From assembly GCA_016217545.1 (NCBI GenBank), contig JACRHT010000016.1, positions 248,001-312,000 on the forward strand: DNA of 64,000 nt, in the 5' to 3' direction. Below the pieces are notes generated by a model. That model was not told the DNA's origin. It searched no databases and worked only from the letters and a program-made list of their open reading frames with translations. Source of the DNA: Opitutia bacterium. GTDB taxonomy: Bacteria; Verrucomicrobiota; Verrucomicrobiia; Opitutales; Opitutaceae. The translations under genes were made by a program, and so were the position numbers. Shown in pieces: positions 38,000-46,240 of the stretch (position 1 is the first letter of the stretch; the number at the start of each line of letters is the position of its first letter).

Positions 38000-38931
38000 C
38001 GCCCCGCCCCTCGCTCGCTCTTTTTACCGCGCTCCTGCTCGCCACTGCGCCCCTCGCCATGACCGGCGCGAGCGCACCGGCGGCCGCCGCGGACAACGTG
38101 CAAGCGCCCCAGGCCCCGCCGCGCCTCTTCGACCGCATCCGGGGCTTGTTCGACATCGACCTGCCGCACCTCGACCCGCCCGGCACGTTCCAAGTCACCT
38201 TCAATCCGCGCTTCGGCGATCTCCTGCATCGCGACTACATCCGCCTGCCCACCGGGATTCGCTGGGCGGTCAACGACCAACTCGGCCTGAAGGTCGAAGC
38301 CGAAGCCTACGCCACCCACGGCCTCGGCGGCGGCGAGACCAATCACGGCGTCGGGCTCATGCGCTTCGGCGGCAAATACCTCCTGCCCCGCTGGCCGCTC
38401 GCCGAATACGAGACCAGCGTCGGCCTGAACCTGGACCTGCCCGTCGGTTCGCCGCCGCGCGACCTGACCGACGGCCACAATCACTACTCGCCGTTCATCG
38501 TCGTGCAGCACCACGACGACGAGCACCCGCGCTGGACCGAGTTCGCCGGATTCAGCGCCGACTTCGTGACGCCCTCGCACGTCCAAGGCGGCTTCGGCAC
38601 CAACACGCCGCGCGACGACTCGATGTCCTTCACCGGCGGCGCCGTCTACGACATGGGCCAGCTCAAGTGGACGGTGCAAGCCACCTACACGACCACGCTG
38701 CTCCTCAGCGGCACGGACGACAATTTCTTCACCGTCCGCCCCAGCGTGCTCTGGTTCGTGCCCCGGCGCTTCACGTTCAACTCGAAGACGCAATGGATCG
38801 TCGGCTTCGGCGCCCGCTCCACGTGGGGCCCCGACGGCTACGAATTCTCCACCGGCACCCGCGTCCGCGCCGAACTCACCTTCGGCCAAGCCCTGAGAAA
38901 ACTCCGCGGCGCGTTCGACTACCGGCGCTGA
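37996..38931 (+). CDS. Putative outer-membrane beta-barrel protein
   Basis: 311 residues; not a family I can name. A GTG start overlaps the previous stop and yields a signal peptide (RPSLALFTALLLATAPLAMTGASA). The mature part shows alternating hydrophobic/polar strands rich in aromatic residues (GTFQVTFNPRFGD, YETSVGLNLDLPVG, TVQATYTTTLLLSG, QWIVGFGARSTWG) and ends in a short Arg-rich tail instead of a terminal Phe. This suggests an outer-membrane barrel of about 12 strands. Translational coupling to the RfaH-like gene suggests shared expression. Confidence 0.7.
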   Translation: MTPRPSLALFTALLLATAPLAMTGASAPAAAADNVQAPQAPPRLFDRIRGLFDIDLPHLDPPGTFQVTFNPRFGDLLHRDYIRLPTGIRWAVNDQLGLKVEAEAYATHGLGGGETNHGVGLMRFGGKYLLPRWPLAEYETSVGLNLDLPVGSPPRDLTDGHNHYSPFIVVQHHDDEHPRWTEFAGFSADFVTPSHVQGGFGTNTPRDDSMSFTGGAVYDMGQLKWTVQATYTTTLLLSGTDDNFFTVRPSVLWFVPRRFTFNSKTQWIVGFGARSTWGPDGYEFSTGTRVRAELTFGQALRKLRGAFDYRR

Positions 38932-38934
38932 AGT

Positions 38935-39450
38935 TCAGAACCGCAGCCAAACCCACCCGCTCAGGTGCAGCGCCGCGCACGCCGCGAGCGCCGCCACGAA
39001 ATCGTCCGCAACGATCCCCCACCCGCCCGGCCAGCGCTGCAGGCGCGCGATGCCGAACGGCTTCAGGATGTCGAACACGCGGAACCACGCGAAGCCCACC
39101 GCGAGCACGACCCATTCGGGCCACACACCGCCGAATGCGCGCGCCGCGCCGAGGAACACCAGCGGCATCACGACGAACTCATCGAGAATCACTTCGCCGG
39201 GATCGCTCTTGCCCATGCGCCGCGCCGCCTCGCCGGTCAGCCCCACCGCGACGTAGCTCGCGAGCAGCGTGACGATAATCGTCGTCGGCCAAGGCACGTG
39301 CCGGAAAAACAGCAGCGCGTAGAACACGCCCGCCGCCGCGCCCCACGTTCCGGGCGCCGGCATCCGCATACCCAGCGGCCCGAGCGTCGCGAGTCCTTGC
39401 ACCCATTTGCCCGGCAGCAACGCCGGCCAGCGCGGCTCCTTCAGTTGCAT
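38935..39450 (-). CDS. pgpA: Phosphatidylglycerophosphatase A
   Basis: 171 residues, membrane protein. PgpA signatures: MRMPAPGTWGAAAGV near the N-terminus, SDPGEVILDEFVVMPLVF (catalytic acidic motif) and FDILKPFGIARLQRWPGGWGIVADDFVAAL. It removes phosphate from phosphatidylglycerophosphate, the step after PgsA. It begins one base after the pgsA stop (TGA-A-ATG), so the two lipid genes are coupled. Confidence 0.93.
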   Translation of the reverse strand: MQLKEPRWPALLPGKWVQGLATLGPLGMRMPAPGTWGAAAGVFYALLFFRHVPWPTTIIVTLLASYVAVGLTGEAARRMGKSDPGEVILDEFVVMPLVFLGAARAFGGVWPEWVVLAVGFAWFRVFDILKPFGIARLQRWPGGWGIVADDFVAALAACAALHLSGWVWLRF

Positions 39451-39451
39451 T

Positions 39452-40060
39452 TCAATCCATCACCACGTGCCCGTGGCGCTTGAAATACGAGAGGCCCGAC
39501 GTGATCGTCAGCACCGCCGAAAGCACGAAAAGACCCAGACCGATGTTGTGGATGACCGTGATGATGATGCGGTCGCTCGGCGGGAAGATATCGCTCCAAT
39601 CGTGTTCGAACATCCGCGCGCCGAGCAGCCAGCCGATCGCGTTGAGCTGCGTGAAGGTCTTCACCTTGCCGCTCGTGTCCGCCTCGATCGCGATCCCGCG
39701 CATCGCCGCCGCCATCCGCATGCCGGAGACCGCGAATTCGCGCGCGAGGATGCAGAGCAGCAACATCACCGCCGTGATCGTATAGTCGTGGCCCGCGAAC
39801 GAGAAGAACCCACGGTTCGTCAGCGCGATCATCAGACCGAGCACCATGACCTTGTCGATCACCGCGTCCATGAAGCGCCCGAAAGCCGACACCTGATTCG
39901 CGCGCCGCGCCAGCAGGCCGTCCAGCCAGTCAGTCAGCGCCGCGGCGATATAGAGCCAGAACGCGATCGTCGCGCACCATGCGAAGTCCGCATACATCAA
40001 TCCGACCACGACGAACATCAGTGGCACGCGCGAAATGGTGAGCAGATTGGGGAGGGTCAT
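39452..40060 (-). CDS. pgsA: CDP-diacylglycerol-glycerol-3-phosphate 3-phosphatidyltransferase
   Basis: 202 residues with several membrane helices. The CDP-alcohol phosphotransferase motif DG-x2-AR-x8-G-x3-D-x3-D is complete in LDGLLARRANQVSAFGRFMDAVIDK. NLLTISRVPLMFVVV is the usual PgsA N-terminus. It makes phosphatidylglycerophosphate in the inner membrane. The ATG at 40060 follows GGTGAGCAG..GGGGAGGGT only inside the gene, so no upstream Shine-Dalgarno sequence is seen. Operon pgsA-pgpA. Confidence 0.94.
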   Translation of the reverse strand: MTLPNLLTISRVPLMFVVVGLMYADFAWCATIAFWLYIAAALTDWLDGLLARRANQVSAFGRFMDAVIDKVMVLGLMIALTNRGFFSFAGHDYTITAVMLLLCILAREFAVSGMRMAAAMRGIAIEADTSGKVKTFTQLNAIGWLLGARMFEHDWSDIFPPSDRIIITVIHNIGLGLFVLSAVLTITSGLSYFKRHGHVVMD

Positions 40061-40262
40061 GCGCCGTGGCTGAGTCGAGCGGTCGCACCAATCCTTGGCA
40101 ACCATGGAGTGCCGTGCCGCGCGCTTTCGGATTCGCCCGCGCGGCATCAGGCGGTCGGCGCCGGCACGCTGCGGCTTGGTCCGAAATAACTCCGCCGCGC
40201 CGCACGAATTCTCCTCGCCAACCCGCAGCCCGTGCCGTTGGCTCCCGCGCGCCCGACGCCGC

Positions 40263-40802
40263 ATGAGACTCTGCATCTACCCCGGCACTTTCGACCCCTT
40301 CACCAACGGACACCTCGACGTGCTGTTGCGCGCCGCCAAGCTGTTCGACCGCGTCACGGTCGCCGTTGCTCTCAGCTCCACCAAGGAGCCGCTCTTCACC
40401 GCCGAGCAGCGCGTCGCTTTGATCAAGGCCACCGTCGGTCGCATGCCGAACATCGACGTCGTCGCGTTCGACGGCCTCCTCGTTGAATTTGCCCATCAGC
40501 AGAAAGCTCACGCCATCATCCGCGGCCTGCGCGCGCTCTCGGACTTCGAATTCGAGTTCAACATGGCGTTGATGAACCGCCACCTCGAGCCGCAGGTGGA
40601 AACGATCTTCGTGATGCCGAACGAGAGTTACAGCTACACCAGCTCCACGCTCGTGAAGCAGATCGCGCGACTCGGCGGCGACATCACCAAGTTCGTCCCC
40701 GCGCCCGTCGCCGAGGCGTTGCAGGAGGTGTTCAAGCACCCCACCCCGCGCCAGGCGCGCGCCGGTGCGAAAAGCGGCTGGCATCGCCGGGGCAACACCT
40801 GA
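40263..40802 (+). CDS. coaD: Phosphopantetheine adenylyltransferase
   Basis: 179 residues. Nucleotidyltransferase with CIYPGTFDPFTNGHLDVLLRAAKLFDRVTVAVA (TxGH motif), AIIRGLRALSDFEFEFNMALMNRHL and the ATP loop ESYSYTSSTLVKQIA. Fourth step of coenzyme A synthesis. The C-terminus (about 15 residues, PRQARAGAKSGWHRRGNT) is a basic extension. The start is fixed by the conserved N-terminus; the 202 bases upstream contain nothing recognised. Confidence 0.95.
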   Translation: MRLCIYPGTFDPFTNGHLDVLLRAAKLFDRVTVAVALSSTKEPLFTAEQRVALIKATVGRMPNIDVVAFDGLLVEFAHQQKAHAIIRGLRALSDFEFEFNMALMNRHLEPQVETIFVMPNESYSYTSSTLVKQIARLGGDITKFVPAPVAEALQEVFKHPTPRQARAGAKSGWHRRGNT

Positions 40803-40861
40803 CGGCGTCACGATCGTCTCGTTGCCCGTTCGTTTTGCGCCATTCGTCTCGCCACACTCGC

Positions 40862-40893
40862 CGTCGCTGAAGCAGCGACGCTCAATTTCTCTT
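40862..40893 (+). terminator. Probable terminator after coaD
   Basis: Perfect inverted repeat CGTCGCTG-AAG-CAGCGACG followed by CTCAATTTCTCTT. The downstream tract is only moderately T-rich, and the hairpin ends just before the tricorn-like gene, so it could also affect that leader. Confidence 0.5.
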
Positions 40894-40898
40894 ACCCC

Positions 40899-43800
40899 AT
40901 GCGTGCCATGAACCGCCTCCTCCTCGGCCTCGTCTCAATCCTCGCGCTGGCCTCGACCCTCCACGCCGACAGCACCGCCGGTTACTACCGCTTCCCCTCG
41001 ATCCACGGGGACACGATCGTGTTCACCGCCGAGGGCGATCTCTGGCGCGCCTCGATCAACGGCGGCGCGGCCCAGCGCCTCACCAGCCATCCCGGCTTCG
41101 AGACCAGCGCCTCGATCTCGCCCGACGGCCAGTGGGTCGCGTTCTCCGGACAATACGAGGGCCCCGTCGAAGTCTACGTGATGCCGCTCTCCGGCGGTCG
41201 TCCCAAACGCCTCACTTTCGAAGGCGAAGCCGCCCTCGTCCGCGGCTGGACGCCCGACGGAAAAGTCCTCTACGCCACCCGCACCTACGCGACGATCCCC
41301 GACAACCAACTCGTCGCGATCGACCCGCAAACCGGCGCCCGCACCTTCGTGCCGCTCGCGCAAGCCGACGAAGGCGCCTACTCGCCCGACGGCAAGACCC
41401 TCGTCTTCACGCGCTACTCGTTCCAAGGCTCGCACGCCAAGCGCTACGTCGGCGGCACCGCGCAGAACCTCTGGCGCTTCGACGCCGGCGCCACCGACGC
41501 CACTCAATACCACGCGGACTTCCGCGGCGTGAGCCGTTGGCCCATGTGGCTCGGCGAACGCGTCTACTTCGCCAGCGAACGCGACGGCACCAACAACCTC
41601 TGGTCGATGAATCCCGACGGCTCCGACCTGCGCCAGCACACGCGTCACAACGATTTCGGCGTGAAGAATCCCCAAGGCGACGCCGCGCACATCGTCTACC
41701 AGAACGGCGCCGATCTCTGGCTCTACGATCTCAAGACCGATCAGACGCGCCGCCTCGATCTCGCGCTCACCTCCGACTTCGACCAGACGCGCGAGACCTG
41801 GGTCACCAAACCGACCGACTTCACGACCGCCTTCGCGATCTCGCCCGACGGCGACCGCATGGCGCTCGTCGCCCGCGGCCAGGTCTTCGTGGCCCCGGCC
41901 GGTCAGGGCCGCCTCGTCGAAGTCGCCCGCAAGAGCGGCGTCCGTTACCGCAGCGTCAGTTTCACGCCCGACGGCAAATCGCTCGTCGTCCTCTCCGACG
42001 AATCCGGCGAAGTCGAATTCTGGAAACTCCCCGCCAACAACCGCGGCCCGGCCGAGCAACTCACCACCGGCGGCGAGACGCTCCGCATGACCGGCCTGCT
42101 GTCACCCGACGGCAAGTGGATCGCCTACACCGAACGCGACGACGACCTGATGCTCTTCAACGTCGAGACGAAGGAGACCAAGCTCGTTGCCCACTCGAAA
42201 CTCCAGGACTTCGTCAGCCCCGACTTCGATTGGTCCCCCGACAGCAAGTGGCTCGCCTACGTGATGTCCGCCGAGACGGGCAACCAGCAGATCTTCCTCC
42301 ACAGCGTCGACTCCGGCAAATCCACGCCCGTCACCAGCGACCGCGTGATCAGCGCCAGCCCCGCCTTCGCACCGGACGGCAAGTGGCTGTATTTCCTCTC
42401 CGACCGCTCCTTCAACTCGCTCGTCGGCGCCCCGTGGGGCCCGCGCCAGCCCGAGCCCTTCCTCGACAAACCGACGAAGATCTACCTCCTCGCGCTCTCC
42501 GATGAAAAGCGCTCGCCCTTCCAGCCGAGCGACGAACTCGTCGCCGAGGAGAAGAAGGCGTCCGAGAAAAAATCCGACGACGAAAAACCCGCCAAGCCCG
42601 CGACCGATGACAAGAAGCCGGTCCCGTCCGGCGACAAAGCCGTCGCGAAGACCGACGAGAAAAATTCCGACGACGCCGACAAGAAAGCCGCGACCGACAA
42701 GAAGCCCGCCGACGAAAAGAGAAAGAAGGTCGAAGTCACGGTCGTCCTCGAAGGCCTCGCCTCGCGCCTCTGGGAAGTGCCCGTCGGTCCCGGCAACTAC
42801 TCCAACTTGGGCGTGAACGACAAAGCGATCTTCGTCACCGACAGCGACGCCGGCGCCAGCGGCCCGAGCGCGAACCGCCTGCTCGCCATCGAAATCAAGA
42901 ACAAGGACGTCGAGACCACCACGGTGCTCAGCGGCGTGGGCGGCTATCGCCTCTCCGCCGACGGCAAGAAGCTGCTCGTGCGCCAGAGCGAGAACTTCGC
43001 CATCATCGACGCCGCCCCGCGCCCCGCCGGCGATGTCGCCAAATCCCGCGTCAACCTCGGCGCCCTGCGCTTCCCCTACTCGCCCCGCGAGAGCTGGCGC
43101 CAGATGTTCACCGACGCGTGGCGCATGCACCGCGACTATTTCTACGCGCGGAACATGCACGGCGTCGACTGGAAGGCCAACCTCCAGAAGCACCTTCCGC
43201 TCGTCGACCGCGTCACCGACCGCGCCGAACTCGACGACGTGCTGAACTACCTCATCAGCGAACTCTCCGCGCTGCACACCGACGCGCGCGGCGGCACGCT
43301 CCGGCCGTTCGAGCCGCAAATCGCCGTCGCGTCGCTCGGCGCCCGCTGGTCGCGCGACGAGGCCGCCGGCGGCTATCGCCTCGACTACATCTATCAAAGC
43401 GATCCCGAATTCCTCGAACGCCGCGGCCCGCTGCTCACGCCCGGCCTCGGCATCAAGACCGGCGACGTGATCGTCGAGATCAACGGCACGCCCACGCTCT
43501 CCGTTCCCGACGCCGCCTCGCTGCTCCGCAACCAAGCCGGCCGGCAGGTGCTCCTCACGCTCAAGCCCGCGGGCGGCGGCGATCCGGTGCAACGCATCGT
43601 CACCCCGGTCCCCGCCAACGAGGCCGCCGGCCTGCGTTACACCGATTGGGAATACACGCGCCGACTCGCCGTCGACCAGAAGTCGGACGGCCTGATCGGC
43701 TACGCGCACATTCGAGCGATGGGCACCGACAACTACTACGAGTTCGTCCGCCAATACTACGCCGCCGCCAACAAGGGCGGCCTGATCCTCGACCTCCGCC

Positions 43801-44321
43801 ACAACCGCGGCGGCAACATCGACAGCTGGATGGTCGCCCGCCTCATGCGTCCGGCCTGGATGTGGTGGAGCAACCGCGACGGTCTCGCCTCACCGCACCT
43901 CCAAAGTGCTTTCCGCGGCCACCTCGTCGTGCTTGTCGACGCGTGGACCGCCTCCGACGGCGAGACGATGGCCAACGCCATCCGCCACCTGAAACTCGGC
44001 GAGACCATCGGCGTCCGCACCTGGGGCGGCGGCATCTGGCTCACCGGCTCGAACTTCCTCGTCGACCGCGGTCTCGCGCGCGCGGCGGAGTTCGGCAGTT
44101 TCATCCCCGGCGAAGGCTGGGTGATCGAGGGCGACGGCTTCACGCCTGACGTGATCGTCGACAACAATCCCGCCCGCGCCTTCCGCGGCGAAGACGCACA
44201 ACTCGACGCCGCCATCAAGCGCTTGCAGGAGCTCATCGCGAAGAACCCCAAGCACCTCGTGCCCACGCCGCCGCCCCTGCCCGACAAAACGCTGAAGACC
44301 TGGACGCCGCCGAAGTCCTAG
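40899..44321 (+). CDS. Tricorn-like S41 serine protease (secreted)
   Basis: 1140 residues with a signal peptide (LLLGLVSILALASTLHADS). A WD40-like propeller carries repeated SPDG/TPDGK motifs (residues ~25-540), then a second propeller-type region, the tricorn C1 domain (~730-800), a PDZ domain (~830-900; PGLGIKTGDVIVEINGTPTL) and the S41 catalytic core with Ser1019 in VDAWTASDGETMAN and an LRHNRGGNIDSWM oxyanion region. A Lys/Asp/Ala/Pro-rich insert (~545-612) splits the propeller part; it is unusual, probably flexible and exposed. It degrades peptides in the periplasm; a partner is not evident. Confidence 0.93.
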   Translation: MRAMNRLLLGLVSILALASTLHADSTAGYYRFPSIHGDTIVFTAEGDLWRASINGGAAQRLTSHPGFETSASISPDGQWVAFSGQYEGPVEVYVMPLSGGRPKRLTFEGEAALVRGWTPDGKVLYATRTYATIPDNQLVAIDPQTGARTFVPLAQADEGAYSPDGKTLVFTRYSFQGSHAKRYVGGTAQNLWRFDAGATDATQYHADFRGVSRWPMWLGERVYFASERDGTNNLWSMNPDGSDLRQHTRHNDFGVKNPQGDAAHIVYQNGADLWLYDLKTDQTRRLDLALTSDFDQTRETWVTKPTDFTTAFAISPDGDRMALVARGQVFVAPAGQGRLVEVARKSGVRYRSVSFTPDGKSLVVLSDESGEVEFWKLPANNRGPAEQLTTGGETLRMTGLLSPDGKWIAYTERDDDLMLFNVETKETKLVAHSKLQDFVSPDFDWSPDSKWLAYVMSAETGNQQIFLHSVDSGKSTPVTSDRVISASPAFAPDGKWLYFLSDRSFNSLVGAPWGPRQPEPFLDKPTKIYLLALSDEKRSPFQPSDELVAEEKKASEKKSDDEKPAKPATDDKKPVPSGDKAVAKTDEKNSDDADKKAATDKKPADEKRKKVEVTVVLEGLASRLWEVPVGPGNYSNLGVNDKAIFVTDSDAGASGPSANRLLAIEIKNKDVETTTVLSGVGGYRLSADGKKLLVRQSENFAIIDAAPRPAGDVAKSRVNLGALRFPYSPRESWRQMFTDAWRMHRDYFYARNMHGVDWKANLQKHLPLVDRVTDRAELDDVLNYLISELSALHTDARGGTLRPFEPQIAVASLGARWSRDEAAGGYRLDYIYQSDPEFLERRGPLLTPGLGIKTGDVIVEINGTPTLSVPDAASLLRNQAGRQVLLTLKPAGGGDPVQRIVTPVPANEAAGLRYTDWEYTRRLAVDQKSDGLIGYAHIRAMGTDNYYEFVRQYYAAANKGGLILDLRHNRGGNIDSWMVARLMRPAWMWWSNRDGLASPHLQSAFRGHLVVLVDAWTASDGETMANAIRHLKLGETIGVRTWGGGIWLTGSNFLVDRGLARAAEFGSFIPGEGWVIEGDGFTPDVIVDNNPARAFRGEDAQLDAAIKRLQELIAKNPKHLVPTPPPLPDKTLKTWTPPKS

Positions 44322-44380
44322 GCTCTTTCGCGTCGGCGGCGAGACGGCCAAACTATTGGGCCACCCTTTTCTGCACGGGC

Positions 44381-44400
44381 TTGTCACGAAAGTGTGACAG
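44381..44400. promoter_or_regulatory. Candidate operator before the porin-chemoreceptor operon
   Basis: TTGTCACGAAAGTGTGACAG contains a perfect 6-bp inverted repeat, TGTCAC-GAAAGT-GTGACA, ending 70 bases before the porin start. It suits a dimeric regulator. The halves recall, but do not match, PhoB half-sites (CTGTCAT). Confidence 0.45.
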
Positions 44401-44469
44401 CCCGCCCGACGCTTCGCGGTTATCCGCCGGGCCGCCTGTGTCGACATGTGGGGTAATACCCCCGCCCAC

Positions 44470-45666
44470 ATGCTCAAAAACCTCGGTCGCCTCCTCGTCC
44501 TCGGCACTCTTTGCGTTGCCTTCGCCCACGCCCAAAACCCGTCACTGGAGGATCGTCTCGCCCGCGTTGAAGCCGCGATAGCCCGCATCGAGGCGAAGCT
44601 CAACGACACCGTTTCGGCCGACGAGCTCGCGCCTACGCTCAAGGAATTCTCCGACCTCACCCGCCAGCTCGGCTGGGACGGCAAGGCCCCGCTCAACGTC
44701 GTCAAAGTCGCCGGCAACGAGCAGAAGCTCGCGCTCGGCGGCTTCATCCACGCCCAATTCGAAAGCGGCGGCGCGCCGGACACGCGTTACACCGGCATCA
44801 ACGACCGTTTCCTCCTGCGCCGCACGCGCGTGAATCTCGCCGGCACTTTCGCGGAGAACGTCGCGTTCAAGCTCGAGGCCGATTTCGGCAACAACTCCAT
44901 CGCCACCAAGACCGGCATCTCCGGCCAGCTCACGGACGCCTTCGTTAACTGGACGCCCGACGCCCGCGCCAGCGTCCGCGTCGGACAATTCAAGACGCCC
45001 TTCGGCTTCGAACAACTCCAGCCCGACACCAAGACCTACACCATCGAACGCTCGCTGCCGAACGACCGGCTCACCGTCTCCCGCCAGATCGGCGCCATGC
45101 TCTACGGCGATCCCGTGCCGAAGCGGCTGAGCTATTCCGTCGGCGCCTTCAACGGCACCGGCGTGAACGCCAGCAGCAACGACAACCAAAAATTCATGTG
45201 GGTCGGCCGCCTCAACGGCGTCGCTTACGAAGGCAAGATCGGCACGCAGAAAGCCCGGTTGGCCATCGGCGGCGACTATTTCACCACGAACGACAAGGGC
45301 ACCTTCACCGGCCGCCGCGAAGGCTACAGCTACGATGCGCAACTCGCCGTCGGTCCCGCCGAGCTCCAAGCCGAGTGGCTCCGCAACACGCAGCACCCGG
45401 CCGTCGGCTCCGCGACCACCGCCGAAGGCTGGTCGATGCTCGGCGCCTACAACTTCGCCAAGCGCTGGCAGGGTGTCGTCCGCTACGAGAACTACGACAG
45501 CAACACCGCCATCAACGCCACGACGTCCAAGCTCTGGACCTTTGGCCTGAATTTTCTCCTCAAGGGCGACGACCTGAAATTCTCGCTCAACTACCTCCAA
45601 GGCGATCCCGCTGCGCCCGTGCCGTCCGACCATCGCTTCCTCGGCCGCATCCAGGTCGTGTTCTGA
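44470..45666 (+). CDS. OprO/OprP-type (phosphate-selective-like) porin
   Basis: 398 residues. Signal peptide (RLLVLGTLCVAFAHAQ), a short predicted coiled coil (LEDRLARVEAAIARIEAKLND) and then a beta-barrel with GGFIHAQFESGG, LRRTRVNLAGTFAENVAFKLEADFG, VRVGQFKTPFGFEQL and a C-terminal Phe (GRIQVVF) recognised by the BAM machinery. The family takes up phosphate or other anions, but specificity cannot be read here. The ATG at 44470 is preferred to one 24 bases upstream because the signal peptide then has normal length. First gene of a three-gene unit. Confidence 0.88.
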   Translation: MLKNLGRLLVLGTLCVAFAHAQNPSLEDRLARVEAAIARIEAKLNDTVSADELAPTLKEFSDLTRQLGWDGKAPLNVVKVAGNEQKLALGGFIHAQFESGGAPDTRYTGINDRFLLRRTRVNLAGTFAENVAFKLEADFGNNSIATKTGISGQLTDAFVNWTPDARASVRVGQFKTPFGFEQLQPDTKTYTIERSLPNDRLTVSRQIGAMLYGDPVPKRLSYSVGAFNGTGVNASSNDNQKFMWVGRLNGVAYEGKIGTQKARLAIGGDYFTTNDKGTFTGRREGYSYDAQLAVGPAELQAEWLRNTQHPAVGSATTAEGWSMLGAYNFAKRWQGVVRYENYDSNTAINATTSKLWTFGLNFLLKGDDLKFSLNYLQGDPAAPVPSDHRFLGRIQVVF

Positions 45667-45687
45667 AACTCTCTTTCCACCGTCACC

Positions 45688-46236
45688 ATGAAGCCCCGCT
45701 CCCTCCTCGTCCTCATCGCGCTGGCCGGCAGTTTCGTCCTCGCTCGCGCCGAGCCGCTCGCTCCCGAAATCCAGGCCAAGATCGACGCCCGCATCGCCGC
45801 CATCGCCACTTGGGCGGCCGACCCCGTGATCGTTGACGCGGTCCGCGCCCAGAACTCCGCCGCTTCGGCCGACTACACTGCCATGACCCAGGAAAAGTGG
45901 CGCGCGCTCACGGTGCTCGACCCCTTTGTCCGCAGCTTCTCCAAGAACGCCGCCGGCCAGTTTCTCAAATCCAAGCGCGACGACGTCGTCACGGAAGCCT
46001 TCCTCAGCGCCGCCAACGGCTGGAAAGTCGCCTGCATCGCCAAACCGACCAACTGGTCCCACAAGGGAAAGGATAAGCACGACGTCCCCATGTCCGGGAA
46101 AAACTGGCAGGGCCCCGTCGAGCTAGACGAATCCTCCGGCCAGCAACAGGTGCAGGTCGCCGTGCCCGTGCTCGACGGCGGCAAGCCCATCGGCTCGCTC
46201 GTCGTCGGTCTCAGCGTGTCCAAAATGAAGTCCTGA
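45688..46236 (+). CDS. Periplasmic Cache/PAS-like sensor protein
   Basis: 182 residues. Signal peptide ([18 protein letters not shown]), then a single soluble domain resembling a stand-alone Cache/PDC sensor: [77 protein letters not shown] and [23 protein letters not shown], which matches the distal strand typical of Cache domains. It starts 21 bases after the porin and ends 4 before the chemoreceptor gene. It probably detects a small ligand and passes the signal to that receptor. Confidence 0.75.
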   Translation: MKPRSLLVLIALAGSFVLARAEPLAPEIQAKIDARIAAIATWAADPVIVDAVRAQNSAASADYTAMTQEKWRALTVLDPFVRSFSKNAAGQFLKSKRDDVVTEAFLSAANGWKVACIAKPTNWSHKGKDKHDVPMSGKNWQGPVELDESSGQQQVQVAVPVLDGGKPIGSLVVGLSVSKMKS

Positions 46237-46240
46237 GCCC

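Noticed and set aside
42102-43802. A 566-codon frame antisense to the tricorn-like protease
   Set aside because: Val/Gly/Asp/Glu-rich shadow with no conserved motif.
44381-44400. Pho box upstream of the OprO/P-type porin
   Set aside because: The halves form an inverted repeat and do not match direct CTGTCAT repeats with PhoB spacing; kept only as a generic operator candidate.
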